Source of the DNA: DASPTR01 sp964475545
Lineage (GTDB): Archaea > Thermoproteota > Bathyarchaeia > Bathyarchaeales > Bathycorpusculaceae
Assembly (NCBI GenBank): GCA_964475545.1
Contig: CAYYXF010000030.1
Span: 1-13,530, forward strand
Direction of reading: 5' to 3'
DNA length: 13,530 nt
Shown piece by piece: positions 1 through 6,540 of the stretch (positions are counted from its first letter, which is position 1; each line of letters begins with the position of its first letter). The notes beneath the pieces are model-generated. The model ran no database searches. It was not told the origin of the DNA and worked only from the letters and a program-made list of their open reading frames with translations. Position numbers and translations under genes: made by a program.

Positions 1-203
1 CGTTCTTCCTTCAGGTTGTCGAGAACCCATGCATACTTGAATGTTTCCTTGCCCATTTTCTTGGCTTCTTCTTCGAAAGCTTTGATTGTTCTCTCGTCAA
101 TTACTCCCGCTTCGTACAGCAGGTGTCCTGTGGTCGTTGATTTTCCGTGGTCTACGTGTCCCATGATCACGAGGTTCATGTGTGGTTTGCCGCTTTTACT
201 CAT
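1..203 (-). CDS. tuf: Translation elongation factor EF-1 alpha, N-terminal part (cut by window edge)
   Basis: GTPase that delivers aminoacyl-tRNA to the ribosome. The first 67 codons are present, starting MSKSGKPHMNLVIMGHVDHG. The P-loop GHVDHGKST lies at residues 15-23 and is followed by the family-typical TTGHLLYEAGVIDERTI stretch and a lysine/glutamate-rich helix; the rest lies before base 1. The ATG at 203-201 is preceded by a strong AAGGAGG Shine-Dalgarno sequence about 8 bases upstream, which fixes the start. In many archaea this gene follows rpsG in the str operon. Here a GTPase gene on the other strand separates it from rpsG, so it must have its own promoter, and an AT-rich box at 278-286 is a candidate. 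Confidence 0.96.
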   Translation of the reverse strand, partial: MSKSGKPHMNLVIMGHVDHGKSTTTGHLLYEAGVIDERTIKAFEEEAKKMGKETFKYAWVLDNLKEE

Positions 204-377
204 TCCTTTTTCCTCCTTGTTTTTTCAAATAGTCTCCAAATTTTTAGTGATTTCGTTTACACAACTGTTCATTCAGTTATTTTAAGTTTATGATGAAAAA
301 ACGCTACGAAAATTCGTGGGAGCGGAAACAATTATTAGAGCAGAATTTCGAATTCACTTGTCGGACGCGTTTGCATT
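204..377. promoter_or_regulatory. Divergent promoter region between EF-1 alpha and the DRG-like GTPase
   Basis: No gene is seen here. On the minus strand CTTAAAATA (278-286) would put a transcript start near 256, giving EF-1 alpha a leader of about 50 bases that contains its Shine-Dalgarno sequence. On the plus strand AATTATTAG (about 330-338) would start transcription near 360, just before the GTPase ATG at 378. Two short inverted repeats lie on the GTPase side: ACGAA-AA-TTCGT (306-317) and GAATT-TCG-AATTC (343-355). The TATA assignments are by eye; the repeats are directly visible. Confidence 0.45.
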
Positions 378-1553
378 ATGCCTGCGAATCTACCTCCTGA
401 CGCCAGAAAAAAATGGGCTGAAGTTGAAGCGACAAGAAACCCAAAGGAAAGGCTGCAACGCATGGAGGAATTTCTAAGCCTTGTTCCAAAGCATAAGGGC
501 ACCTTGAAGCTTCGCGGTCAAGTCAAAAAGCAAATGGCTATCCTTCGGAGGGAAATGGAAGAGAAGAAGAGGAAAAAGATTGGAAGAAGCGGACCGAAAC
601 TTTTCATAGAGAAGGAAGGTGCCGGTCAGGTAGCACTCATCGGCTTGACGGGCGTTGGGAAAAGCAGCTTGTTGGCTGCCGTGACAAACGCGAAAGTGGA
701 GATTTCCCCGAATCCCTACACGACCAGAGAGCCCATCCCAGGTGTACTGGCTTTTGAAGATCTTCAATTCCAGATCATAGAAGCACCCGCATTAATGGAA
801 GGATCTGCTGACGGAAAGGCGTGGGGTCTTCAGACTTTAGCAGTAGCCCGCAATGCGGATGGGCTTATCCTTATGGTGGATTTGTCGCAAGATCCTGTTA
901 GCCAGCTTCGCCTGATACTGGACGAGCTGGAGAAAGCTAGGATACTGGTAAGTAAGCCGAGGGGCCGCGTGGAGATTGATAGAAGGTTCATGGGTGCAGG
1001 ACTGCGAATAATACTGATTGGGGTTCTTGTCGACTGCAACATGAAGGATGTTGAGAAGCTGCTTCGAAGCTATCGCATAGCGGATGCAGTTGTGAAGATT
1101 TCTGGAGAAGTCACGCTCGACGACATTGAAGACGCGGTCTTCCAAAGCACTATCTACAAGCCTGCAATAATTGTAGCCAACAAAATTGAATTGAAAGGTT
1201 CAGAAGTAGCCTTGAAACACCTGAAAAGTTTCGCGGGCAGCAAACTCCCTGTCACCGCCGTCTCGTGTGAAAGGAGGTATGGGCTCGAGGGTCTCGGCGC
1301 TGCTTTGTTTAGCGCGTTGGGAATAATGCGGGTTTACACAAAAGAGCCGAATCAGAAAGACTATTCCAGAAAACCATTCATCCTCAAGAGGGGCGCAACA
1401 GTCTACGGCTTAGCGAAAGACATCCATAGCGACTTTAAAGAAAGATTTGGCTTCGCAAAAGTCTGGTCCGACCGCTTGGTCTTCAGCCCACAGAGAGTCG
1501 GGGCAACATTCGCTTTGGCTGACGGAGATGTGGTTGAGATTCACCTGAAATGA
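378..1553 (+). CDS. DRG/OBG-like GTPase with C-terminal TGS domain
   Basis: Predicted ribosome- or RNA-associated GTPase of 391 residues related to the DRG family. A basic, helical N-terminus (about 1-75, with a KKRKK run) precedes the G domain. The P-loop GLTGVGKSS is at 89-97, the switch I region PYTTREP at 113-119, and the G3 position reads EAPA (135-138) where DRG proteins have D-x-P-G. G4 is NKIE (268-271) and the G5-like SCE is at 296-298. The long segment between G3 and G4 resembles the DRG insertion. Residues about 332-391 form a TGS domain (KRGATVYGLAKDIHSDF...). There is no clear Shine-Dalgarno sequence, so the mRNA may have a short leader. It ends 15 bases before the converging rpsG stop. 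The exact substrate is unknown; the family call is firm. Confidence 0.9.
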   Translation: MPANLPPDARKKWAEVEATRNPKERLQRMEEFLSLVPKHKGTLKLRGQVKKQMAILRREMEEKKRKKIGRSGPKLFIEKEGAGQVALIGLTGVGKSSLLAAVTNAKVEISPNPYTTREPIPGVLAFEDLQFQIIEAPALMEGSADGKAWGLQTLAVARNADGLILMVDLSQDPVSQLRLILDELEKARILVSKPRGRVEIDRRFMGAGLRIILIGVLVDCNMKDVEKLLRSYRIADAVVKISGEVTLDDIEDAVFQSTIYKPAIIVANKIELKGSEVALKHLKSFAGSKLPVTAVSCERRYGLEGLGAALFSALGIMRVYTKEPNQKDYSRKPFILKRGATVYGLAKDIHSDFKERFGFAKVWSDRLVFSPQRVGATFALADGDVVEIHLK

Positions 1554-1568
1554 CTTGGGTGATCGCTT

Positions 1569-2165
1569 CTACCTTGAAGCTTGGGCTATTCTTTCTATTT
1601 CGTGCCGTTTTGCGACTGCATAGCTTTTCATGTCGTGGGTTCCAGCCAAAACTAGCTCTTCCGCAAGGCATTCTTCAATCGAGCGAGGGTTGTTTGTCGC
1701 TGCCTGTCGCGCTCCCTCGCATATGTTTCTGATAGCCAAATCAGCTCTCCTTTGCGGGGCAACATCAACTGACAGGTGGTAGACTATGCCTCCGTAGCTG
1801 ATCCTCGTAGTGTCCTCACATGGCGAACAGTTTTCAACTGCCCTTACGAGCACTTCAATCGGGTTTTTGCCAGTGCGCAAGTTGACGATTTCAAAAGCTT
1901 GCTTCACTATATTTGTGGCCTTAGCCTTTTTCCCAGCGTTTTTTCCAGGTCGCATAAGATTGTTAATTATCCTTTCAACGAGGGGAACGTTTGCCTTCCG
2001 AAAACGCTTATGCTCATGTCTTCCCATGCTATGTGGCGCAACGACTGGTTTCAGTGATATATACCGTTCTAAGCCTATGTCCTGGACTTTGATGTCTTTG
2101 AAACTCCATTTTCCAAAAAGCTTTATTTCCTGTTTTGCTTCTTGCTTCTGGCTCAAAATTCTCAC
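1569..2165 (-). CDS. rpsG: 30S ribosomal protein S7
   Basis: Primary 16S rRNA-binding protein that organises the head of the 30S subunit. At 198 residues it fits archaeal/eukaryotic S7/S5e. Recognisable blocks include LFGKWSFKDI near the start, MGRHEHKRFRKANVPLVERI, NLRTGKNPIEVLVRAVENCS, the GGIVYHLSVDVAPQRRADLA stretch, and a C-terminus ending in SYAVAKRHEIERIAQASR. The frame stays open up to an ATG at 2237, but I place the start at the GTG at 2165: it overlaps the rpsL stop as GTGA (bases 2165-2162), the usual translational-coupling arrangement, and gives the family length. It is cotranscribed with rpsL. The next expected str-operon gene, EF-1 alpha, lies beyond the convergent GTPase. Confidence 0.95.
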   Translation of the reverse strand: MRILSQKQEAKQEIKLFGKWSFKDIKVQDIGLERYISLKPVVAPHSMGRHEHKRFRKANVPLVERIINNLMRPGKNAGKKAKATNIVKQAFEIVNLRTGKNPIEVLVRAVENCSPCEDTTRISYGGIVYHLSVDVAPQRRADLAIRNICEGARQAATNNPRSIEECLAEELVLAGTHDMKSYAVAKRHEIERIAQASR

Positions 2166-2602
2166 CGTGCCGGCTTCTGCTTTCTTCCGTAGACCAGCTC
2201 GTTTAAGGATACTCCATTGACCGTTATGACTTTCCATCTTACTCCTGGAATGTCTCCCATGCTTCTTCCACGCGAGCCCCCAATGCCTTCAACAAGCACT
2301 TCATCGTGCTCATCGACCACGTTCAGGGCTCCGTCTCCAGGCAGAAAGGCTGTGATACTTCGGCCATTCTTGATGAGTTGCGTTCTAACGCATTTTCTTA
2401 TGGCACTGTTGGGCTGTTTGCTTTCCACGCCCACTTTTTCTAGGACTATTCCTTTGCCCATGGGTGCCCCTTGAAGCGGATCAGCTTTTACATCTAACCC
2501 CAGAATTCGGCGGTTATAGTATCTGTCGCTCCAGCGGAACTTCTTTCTCCTTTTCACTAGTTTTCTTGCGGCGAATTCGCCTTTTGAGGACTTTGAACCC
2601 AT
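2162..2602 (-). CDS. rpsL: 30S ribosomal protein S12 (S23e type)
   Basis: Protein of the ribosomal decoding centre, 146 residues. Archaeal signatures are the N-terminus MGSKSSKGEFAARKL, the RRKKFRWSDRYYNRR block, the conserved KQPNSAIRKCVRTQL loop, GDGALNVVDEHDEV, and the C-terminal GDIPGVRWKV. A longer reading from a TTG at 2635 exists. I prefer the ATG at 2602 because archaeal S12 normally begins MGSKS and because a TATA-like TTTAAATAT at 2641-2649 predicts a transcript start near 2619, downstream of that TTG. It is first in the visible rpsL-rpsG pair; the NusA and L30e genes often found upstream in archaea are absent here. Confidence 0.95.
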   Translation of the reverse strand: MGSKSSKGEFAARKLVKRRKKFRWSDRYYNRRILGLDVKADPLQGAPMGKGIVLEKVGVESKQPNSAIRKCVRTQLIKNGRSITAFLPGDGALNVVDEHDEVLVEGIGGSRGRSMGDIPGVRWKVITVNGVSLNELVYGRKQKPAR

Positions 2603-2640
2603 GGATCGGTTTCCCTTCGCTACGTCTAATCGCAATTCTA

Positions 2641-2649
2641 ATATTTAAA
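2641..2649 (-). promoter_or_regulatory. TATA box for rpsL-rpsG
   Basis: TTTAAATAT on the minus strand, centred about 26 bases before an expected transcript start near 2619. That leaves a short leader of 15-20 bases to the ATG at 2602. The position supports the ATG over the upstream TTG as the rpsL start. By-eye match to the archaeal TATA consensus. Confidence 0.55.
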
Positions 2650-2764
2650 CAGAGCTACGATGTTTCGAAGCATCTTTTCCATGTCAAGCCTGCCTGAAAA
2701 CGTAATCAGACCCATAGCAACTCCCGTTTCATACTTACGTAGACCGATACGAAGCATGGGTGGG

Positions 2765-3157
2765 CTAGGGTTCTGTTACCCTCAGCATTAAAGGCTCTCC
2801 ATTGCAATCGTATGCTGCAGCGTTGCTTTCATCTTTGTAGGGAAACCCCACAATCATAAGTATGCTTCCGAAGAAATGGTTCAAATCTGCGGGAGAAGGT
2901 GCCACGTTTCCGGAAGGATGCGAATGCACCGTTCCGATGATTGAGAAATCCATTGGCAACCTATGGATCGGAATGTTAGCGAAGCCTTGGCCGTATGTTG
3001 CGAGCGGAGGAACGACAAGCTCGGTTACCACGATCTCGTTCTTGGCCTTCTTGCCTCTTAGTAATAGGATCGACTCTTTTGGATAGAGTATTCTCGCACC
3101 TTCAAGAATGGCCTGCACCAATTCTTTGCTGATCGAGACAACCCGACCTCCCTTCAT
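2765..3157 (-). CDS. JAMM/MPN domain metalloprotease-like protein
   Basis: Stand-alone JAB1/MPN+ protein of 130 residues. The full JAMM zinc-metalloprotease signature is visible: Glu28, then His78 and His80 in HSHPSG (78-83), followed by Ser88 and Asp91 in SPAD. All catalytic and zinc ligands are therefore present. Family members cleave isopeptide or C-terminal bonds of ubiquitin-like proteins, and archaeal versions remove SAMP-type modifiers or process sulfur carriers. No ubiquitin-like, E1-like or sulfur-carrier gene is seen nearby, so the substrate is open. It starts at the ATG at 3157 and lies 65 bases downstream of the AMP phosphorylase stop on the same strand, so cotranscription is possible. 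The domain call is strong, the role inferred. Confidence 0.88.
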   Translation of the reverse strand: MKGGRVVSISKELVQAILEGARILYPKESILLLRGKKAKNEIVVTELVVPPLATYGQGFANIPIHRLPMDFSIIGTVHSHPSGNVAPSPADLNHFFGSILMIVGFPYKDESNAAAYDCNGEPLMLRVTEP

Positions 3158-3222
3158 TTAAACACCAAAATCATTAATTCGCTGTTTACTGCAAGTGAAA
3201 ATCAACGGCAGCCAGATCAGCA

Positions 3223-4767
3223 TTATCTTTCCAGCATGAAGGCTTTTCTGCGCTCAATCTGAGTTGGAATGCGCTCTATTATCATTCTTTCCTCAGGCTT
3301 TCCTCCCAGTCCTATAGGTTTAAGCTTGTTGGTCAACTCGATGGCTGCTTCCAGCTTGGTGCATCTTTCAGCGTAGATTTCGAACATGGTTTCCCCTTTT
3401 CTGAGGCGTCCTCCAAGCTTCGCTTTGAGAAGAACGCCGGCTCCTTTCTCTCTGGGCGCTCCTGCTTCCTTGGCGATCCTCGCAATATCCTCATTGTTGA
3501 TCCACAAGATCACACCATCTTGATCCGCCACGGTTTCTGCCTTCTTATCACCGATTTTTATTTCTTCAGGCTTCACTTTGGGATCGCCTCCTTGTGCCTC
3601 AATTATCTCACGTAGTCTTCTTTCTGCTTTGCCTGATTTCATCATGTCTTGAGCCTTCTGCTTTCCATTTTCTACGCCAACGAGCTCCAAAAGCATGCCA
3701 GCGATGCTTGTTGCCTTTTCTATAAGGTCAAATGGACCATTTCCCATGACGGCAGATAACGCTTCTCTTGCCTCCAACGCTGGGCCCACAGCGTTTCCAA
3801 TGGGTTGTTCGCCGAACGATACTGCGCAATTGACCTTGATGCCAAGTCGCTTTCCCAAATCTATGAAATCATTTGCCAAGTCCTGTGCCTCGCCGATCGT
3901 TTTTATTTTAGCCCCTCTTCCCGTAGGTATGTCTATAACTACGTGTGTGGCGCCTATCGCCTTCTTCTTGCTCATGATCGACGGAAGCAGCAATGGGTCT
4001 ATGGCTAGCGGATATTCGACTTGAATGAAAAGGTCATCTGCCGGAGCTAGCTCCAGAGCTCCCCCCCAGACCATGCAACCGTTGGTCTTGCTGACAACCT
4101 CTTTTATTTCGTCAATAGTCAAGTTGACGGGACACAAGACTTCAACGCGGTCAGCGGTTCCCGACGAAGAAGTAACAGCCCTTGAAGAAGTCTTAGGTAT
4201 TATGAAACCTGCCGCAGCGACAATTGGTACCACTAGCATCGACGTTTTGTCGCCTGGTACTCCTCCTACGCTGTGCTTGTCTAGAATAGGTCCCTTTTTA
4301 AGGTTCAGAGTTTTGCCAGTCTTTACCATCGCTTTCGACAAGGCTTCAATCTCATCCATGCTGAGGCCGTTGACAAAAAGTGCCGTGACAAGTGACGCAA
4401 GCTCGATGTCGCTGAGATGACGTTCAACTACGTCTCTCACTATAGCTTCTATTTCGTTTTGGCGCAGTCTCTCGCCACGTATTTTGGCTTGAATGTGCCT
4501 GAGGGCCTCTGGGGCTTCTGCAGGTTCCACTTCAACGCTTTCCTCTTCGCCTATTCGGAGCTTGGCTGAAATCTCCTCGTAAAGTCCTATGTAATTGGGG
4601 GGAAAGTCGCTGGCCACGTTAAGGATGGCAATCAGGCTTTCGTTCTTGTGGGTGATTTTCACTCTGTCGGATGAATGTGCGGCTAGATAACTCGCTGTTT
4701 CATCGTCTAGTATGGCTATTCTTCTTCCGCCGGCTTGAATGTTTAGAAGTCTGGCTTTAAGCTGCAT
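3223..4767 (-). CDS. deoA: AMP phosphorylase
   Basis: Archaeal nucleoside-monophosphate phosphorylase: AMP (also CMP, UMP) plus phosphate gives the free base and ribose-1,5-bisphosphate, the first step of the route into RuBisCO. The frame starting at the ATG has 514 residues, as expected for the archaeal enzyme rather than the shorter bacterial thymidine phosphorylase. It has an N-terminal extension domain (about 1-85), the helical domain, and the phosphate-binding block DKHSVGGVPGDKTSM (about 163-177), followed by TSSRAVTSSSGTADRVE. Later blocks include APADDLFIQVE and IDIPTGRGAK. A GTG at 4776 is in frame, but the ATG at 4767 gives the usual MQLKARLL start. Its promoter region faces the small membrane protein gene. 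Confidence 0.95.
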   Translation of the reverse strand: MQLKARLLNIQAGGRRIAILDDETASYLAAHSSDRVKITHKNESLIAILNVASDFPPNYIGLYEEISAKLRIGEEESVEVEPAEAPEALRHIQAKIRGERLRQNEIEAIVRDVVERHLSDIELASLVTALFVNGLSMDEIEALSKAMVKTGKTLNLKKGPILDKHSVGGVPGDKTSMLVVPIVAAAGFIIPKTSSRAVTSSSGTADRVEVLCPVNLTIDEIKEVVSKTNGCMVWGGALELAPADDLFIQVEYPLAIDPLLLPSIMSKKKAIGATHVVIDIPTGRGAKIKTIGEAQDLANDFIDLGKRLGIKVNCAVSFGEQPIGNAVGPALEAREALSAVMGNGPFDLIEKATSIAGMLLELVGVENGKQKAQDMMKSGKAERRLREIIEAQGGDPKVKPEEIKIGDKKAETVADQDGVILWINNEDIARIAKEAGAPREKGAGVLLKAKLGGRLRKGETMFEIYAERCTKLEAAIELTNKLKPIGLGGKPEERMIIERIPTQIERRKAFMLER

Positions 4768-4776
4768 CCGAATCAC

Positions 4777-4940
4777 ATGCTTAGTAAGATGCGTAGGTTG
4801 GAGGTTAAATGTTTAACCGAAGTAATGATTACTCCTGTAGCCCTGTACATTTCCTGTCACTTAGAGGTATCCTCTATCAGCCTTTTTATATCCAATTTGC
4901 CTTAGCTAATAGATAGGTAAGCAAACATTAGACGGGTGCT
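4777..4940. promoter_or_regulatory. Divergent control region of deoA and the small membrane protein
   Basis: Short non-coding gap with two visible dyads. GGTTAAA-TG-TTTAACC (4803-4818) lies about 35-50 bases before the deoA start, where its TATA box should be; its AT-rich core could itself be that box. TAGAGG-TAT-CCTCTA (4862-4876) lies directly upstream of the plus-strand TATA TTTTTATA at 4883-4890, which points at the small gene starting at 4941. The placement of both dyads on core promoter elements suggests operators, but no regulator gene is seen nearby. Confidence 0.5.
4883..4890 (+). promoter_or_regulatory. TATA box for the small membrane protein (possibly extending into rbcL)
   Basis: TTTTTATA, a good archaeal TATA match, predicts a transcript start near 4912, leaving a leader of about 29 bases to the ATG at 4941. 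GGGTG just before that ATG could act as a weak ribosome-binding site. Confidence 0.55.
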
Positions 4941-5099
4941 ATGTCAATGGAGCAGATAATAACGAGCCCTTCAACCATTCAGTCATTGCTGTCTGGTGGT
5001 ATATTCTATCTGCTGATCGGCGCTGCGGTGTTAATAGGCTCAGTTGCGGTGCTGTTCCTCGCAGTGTGGGAAAGAAAGCGAAAGCGAATCATTTGCTGA
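4941..5099 (+). CDS. Small single-span membrane protein, 52 residues, unknown function
   Basis: I do not recognise this protein. It starts MSMEQIITSPSTIQSLLSGG, then has one hydrophobic helix of about 23 residues (about 20-43: GIFYLLIGAAVLIGSVAVLF...) and ends in a strongly basic tail WERKRKRIIC. That is the pattern of a one-pass membrane protein with N-terminus outside and C-terminus inside. Support for a real gene comes from a good TATA box 50-60 bases upstream, a GGGTG element before the ATG, and a sequence shaped like a protein rather than random. It sits alone between AMP phosphorylase and RuBisCO, reading towards rbcL with a 215-base gap. A role linked to nucleotide salvage or carbon fixation at the membrane is only a guess from position. 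Confidence 0.65.
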   Translation: MSMEQIITSPSTIQSLLSGGIFYLLIGAAVLIGSVAVLFLAVWERKRKRIIC

Positions 5100-5112
5100 A
5101 TTAATCGTTGAA

Positions 5113-5136
5113 GTCTTACGCATGAATACGCAAGAC
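5113..5136 (+). terminator. Possible hairpin after the small membrane protein gene
   Basis: GTCTT-a-CG pairs with CG-c-AAGAC around an eight-base loop, beginning 14 bases past the stop at 5099. There is no strong T-run after it, so it could be a weak terminator, an mRNA stabiliser or chance. The remainder of 5137-5242 shows nothing I can name. Confidence 0.25.
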
Positions 5137-5242
5137 CACTGACTTTATTCTACAAACTCAGACAAAGTATCTTCTGACAAACGGCAGAAACATCATGTGA
5201 TAGGATCTTTGTTCAAAGGTAGAATTTGAGTACGTTGCTGGT

Positions 5243-5318
5243 ATGAATCGTGATTGATGGCTAAACGTTTTAAGGAACCTGACCTATGATCAGAATCTCG
5301 GAGCTTGGATCGGCTTGA
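5243..5318 (+). promoter_or_regulatory. Leader of rbcL with a chain of overlapping mini-ORFs
   Basis: Three tiny reading frames follow one another and end on the rbcL start. ATG 5243 to TGA 5257 has 4 codons. ATG 5257 (sharing the A of that TGA) to TGA 5289 has 10 codons. ATG 5286 (ATGA overlap) to TGA 5318 has 10 codons, and its TGA overlaps the rbcL TTG at 5315 as TTGA. AAGGA (5272-5276) is well placed for ATG 5286, and GGAG (5300-5303) lies 11 bases before the TTG. A TATA-like GTTTTAAG (5267-5274) would instead start transcription near 5297 and skip the chain. Either a coupling leader, a promoter, or a base error joining the last frame to rbcL. Confidence 0.4.
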
Positions 5319-6535
5319 GATACTTGGATTTTGTTGACTTCAAATACAAGCCCAAAGATTTTGACGTTATCTGTCTTTTTCATGTTGAACCGGATGGTAT
5401 AGGCATAAGAGAAGCTGCTGGTGCAGTTGCGGCTGAAAGCTCCATTGGAACGTGGACAGAGCTCACTGGGGCTAAGTCTTACGTTGAGAAGCTTGCTGCT
5501 CACGTATTCAGCATCGACGGCAAGACCGTGAAGATTGCTTATCCAATTGAACTTTTCGAGCTTGGAAACATAGCAAACATATTGAGCAGCGTCTCAGGAA
5601 ACATCTTCGGACTGAAAGCGCTTAGAAACCTGAGACTTGAAGACGTCAATTTCCCTGAAGAAATAGCCGCTAGCTTCAAAGGTCCAAAATTTGGCATAAG
5701 AGGCGTGCGTAAGCTTCTGAAAGTTTATGATAGGCCTCTGGTGGGGACAATAATAAAGCCCAAGCTCGGGTTGAAGACGGCTGATCATGCTCAAGTGGCT
5801 TACGAGGCTTGGGTTGGAGGATGCGACATGGTTAAGGATGATGAGAACCTGAGCAGCCAGACATTCAATCCTTTTGAGAACAGAGTGATCAAGACTTTGG
5901 AGAAGCGGGACAGCGCAGAAGAGGAAACAGGCGAAAAGAAGGTCTACATGGTCAACGTTACTGCAGAGACGGAAGAGATGCTGAAGAGGGCACAGTTTGT
6001 CGTTGATCATGGCGGCGAATATGTCATGGTAGATATTCTGACGTGCGGGTTTGCTGCGCTGCAAACTCTTCGAGCACAGGATTTCGACCTGGTGATCCAT
6101 GCCCACAGGGCTGGTCATGCCGCGTTTACCAAGAGCCCCAAACACGGAGTATCAATGGAGGTAATAGCAAAAATAGCCAGAATCATAGGTGTTGACCAGC
6201 TTCACGTTGGCACTGTCGTAGGAAAGATGTCTGAAACGCGCAAGGAAGTGGTTCAAAACTGCGAGGCGCTAAAAATGAAAATGGGTGGGCTGATAGAGGT
6301 TTTGCCTGTTGCTTCAGGAGGGTTGCATCCGAGGCTTGTTCCAGCGCTAGTGAAGCTTTTCGGGAGGGACTTTGCTATACAAGCTGGAGGGGGCATCCAT
6401 GGTCATCCAGCCGGAACCATTGCTGGAGCGAAGGCCATGAGGCAAGCGGTAGATGCCACATTGGCTGGTATGGCTCTAGAGGATTATGCGAAGGATCACA
6501 AGGAACTGAGACTAGCGCTGCAAACATGGAGGTGA
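5315..6535 (+). CDS. rbcL: Ribulose-1,5-bisphosphate carboxylase large chain, archaeal form III type
   Basis: RuBisCO of 406 residues that converts ribulose-1,5-bisphosphate and CO2 to two 3-phosphoglycerates. Catalytic elements are present: Glu41 and Thr46-Trp47 in AAESSIGTWT, NIFG (96-99), Lys148 and Lys150 in GTIIKPKLGL, the carbamylated Lys174 with Asp176/Glu177 in KDDEN, HAHR (262-265), His297, the loop-6 lysine Lys304 in GTVVGKM, SGG (334-336) and the AGGGIHGHP phosphate site. It should therefore be an active enzyme, not a RuBisCO-like protein. After Lys304 it reads MSET where forms I and II have L/M-E-G. The TTG start is set by alignment of LDFVDFKYKP with the family N-terminus; no in-frame ATG exists upstream. 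It ends 5 bases before the converging isomerase stop. No small subunit or phosphoribulokinase is seen. Subtype (IIIa, IIIb or other) is not settled by eye. Confidence 0.96.
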   Translation: MRYLDFVDFKYKPKDFDVICLFHVEPDGIGIREAAGAVAAESSIGTWTELTGAKSYVEKLAAHVFSIDGKTVKIAYPIELFELGNIANILSSVSGNIFGLKALRNLRLEDVNFPEEIAASFKGPKFGIRGVRKLLKVYDRPLVGTIIKPKLGLKTADHAQVAYEAWVGGCDMVKDDENLSSQTFNPFENRVIKTLEKRDSAEEETGEKKVYMVNVTAETEEMLKRAQFVVDHGGEYVMVDILTCGFAALQTLRAQDFDLVIHAHRAGHAAFTKSPKHGVSMEVIAKIARIIGVDQLHVGTVVGKMSETRKEVVQNCEALKMKMGGLIEVLPVASGGLHPRLVPALVKLFGRDFAIQAGGGIHGHPAGTIAGAKAMRQAVDATLAGMALEDYAKDHKELRLALQTWR

Positions 6536-6540
6536 GCGGC

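Noticed and set aside
378..1553. GTPase as a bacterial-type Obg or Era
   Set aside because: The long insertion between G3 and G4 and the C-terminal TGS domain fit DRG-like proteins, and no OBG glycine-rich fold or KH domain is visible.
1776..2220. Plus-strand open frames opposite rpsG and rpsL
   Set aside because: Opposite two highly conserved ribosomal protein genes; no independent support.
5100..5242. Possible C/D box small RNA or tRNA between the small membrane gene and rbcL
   Set aside because: CTGA-like boxes are present but no proper RTGATGA C box or cloverleaf could be built by eye.
5594..6145. Antisense open frame of 183 codons inside rbcL
   Set aside because: It lies wholly opposite a gene with every RuBisCO catalytic motif, has an odd composition, and no promoter or start signal supports it.
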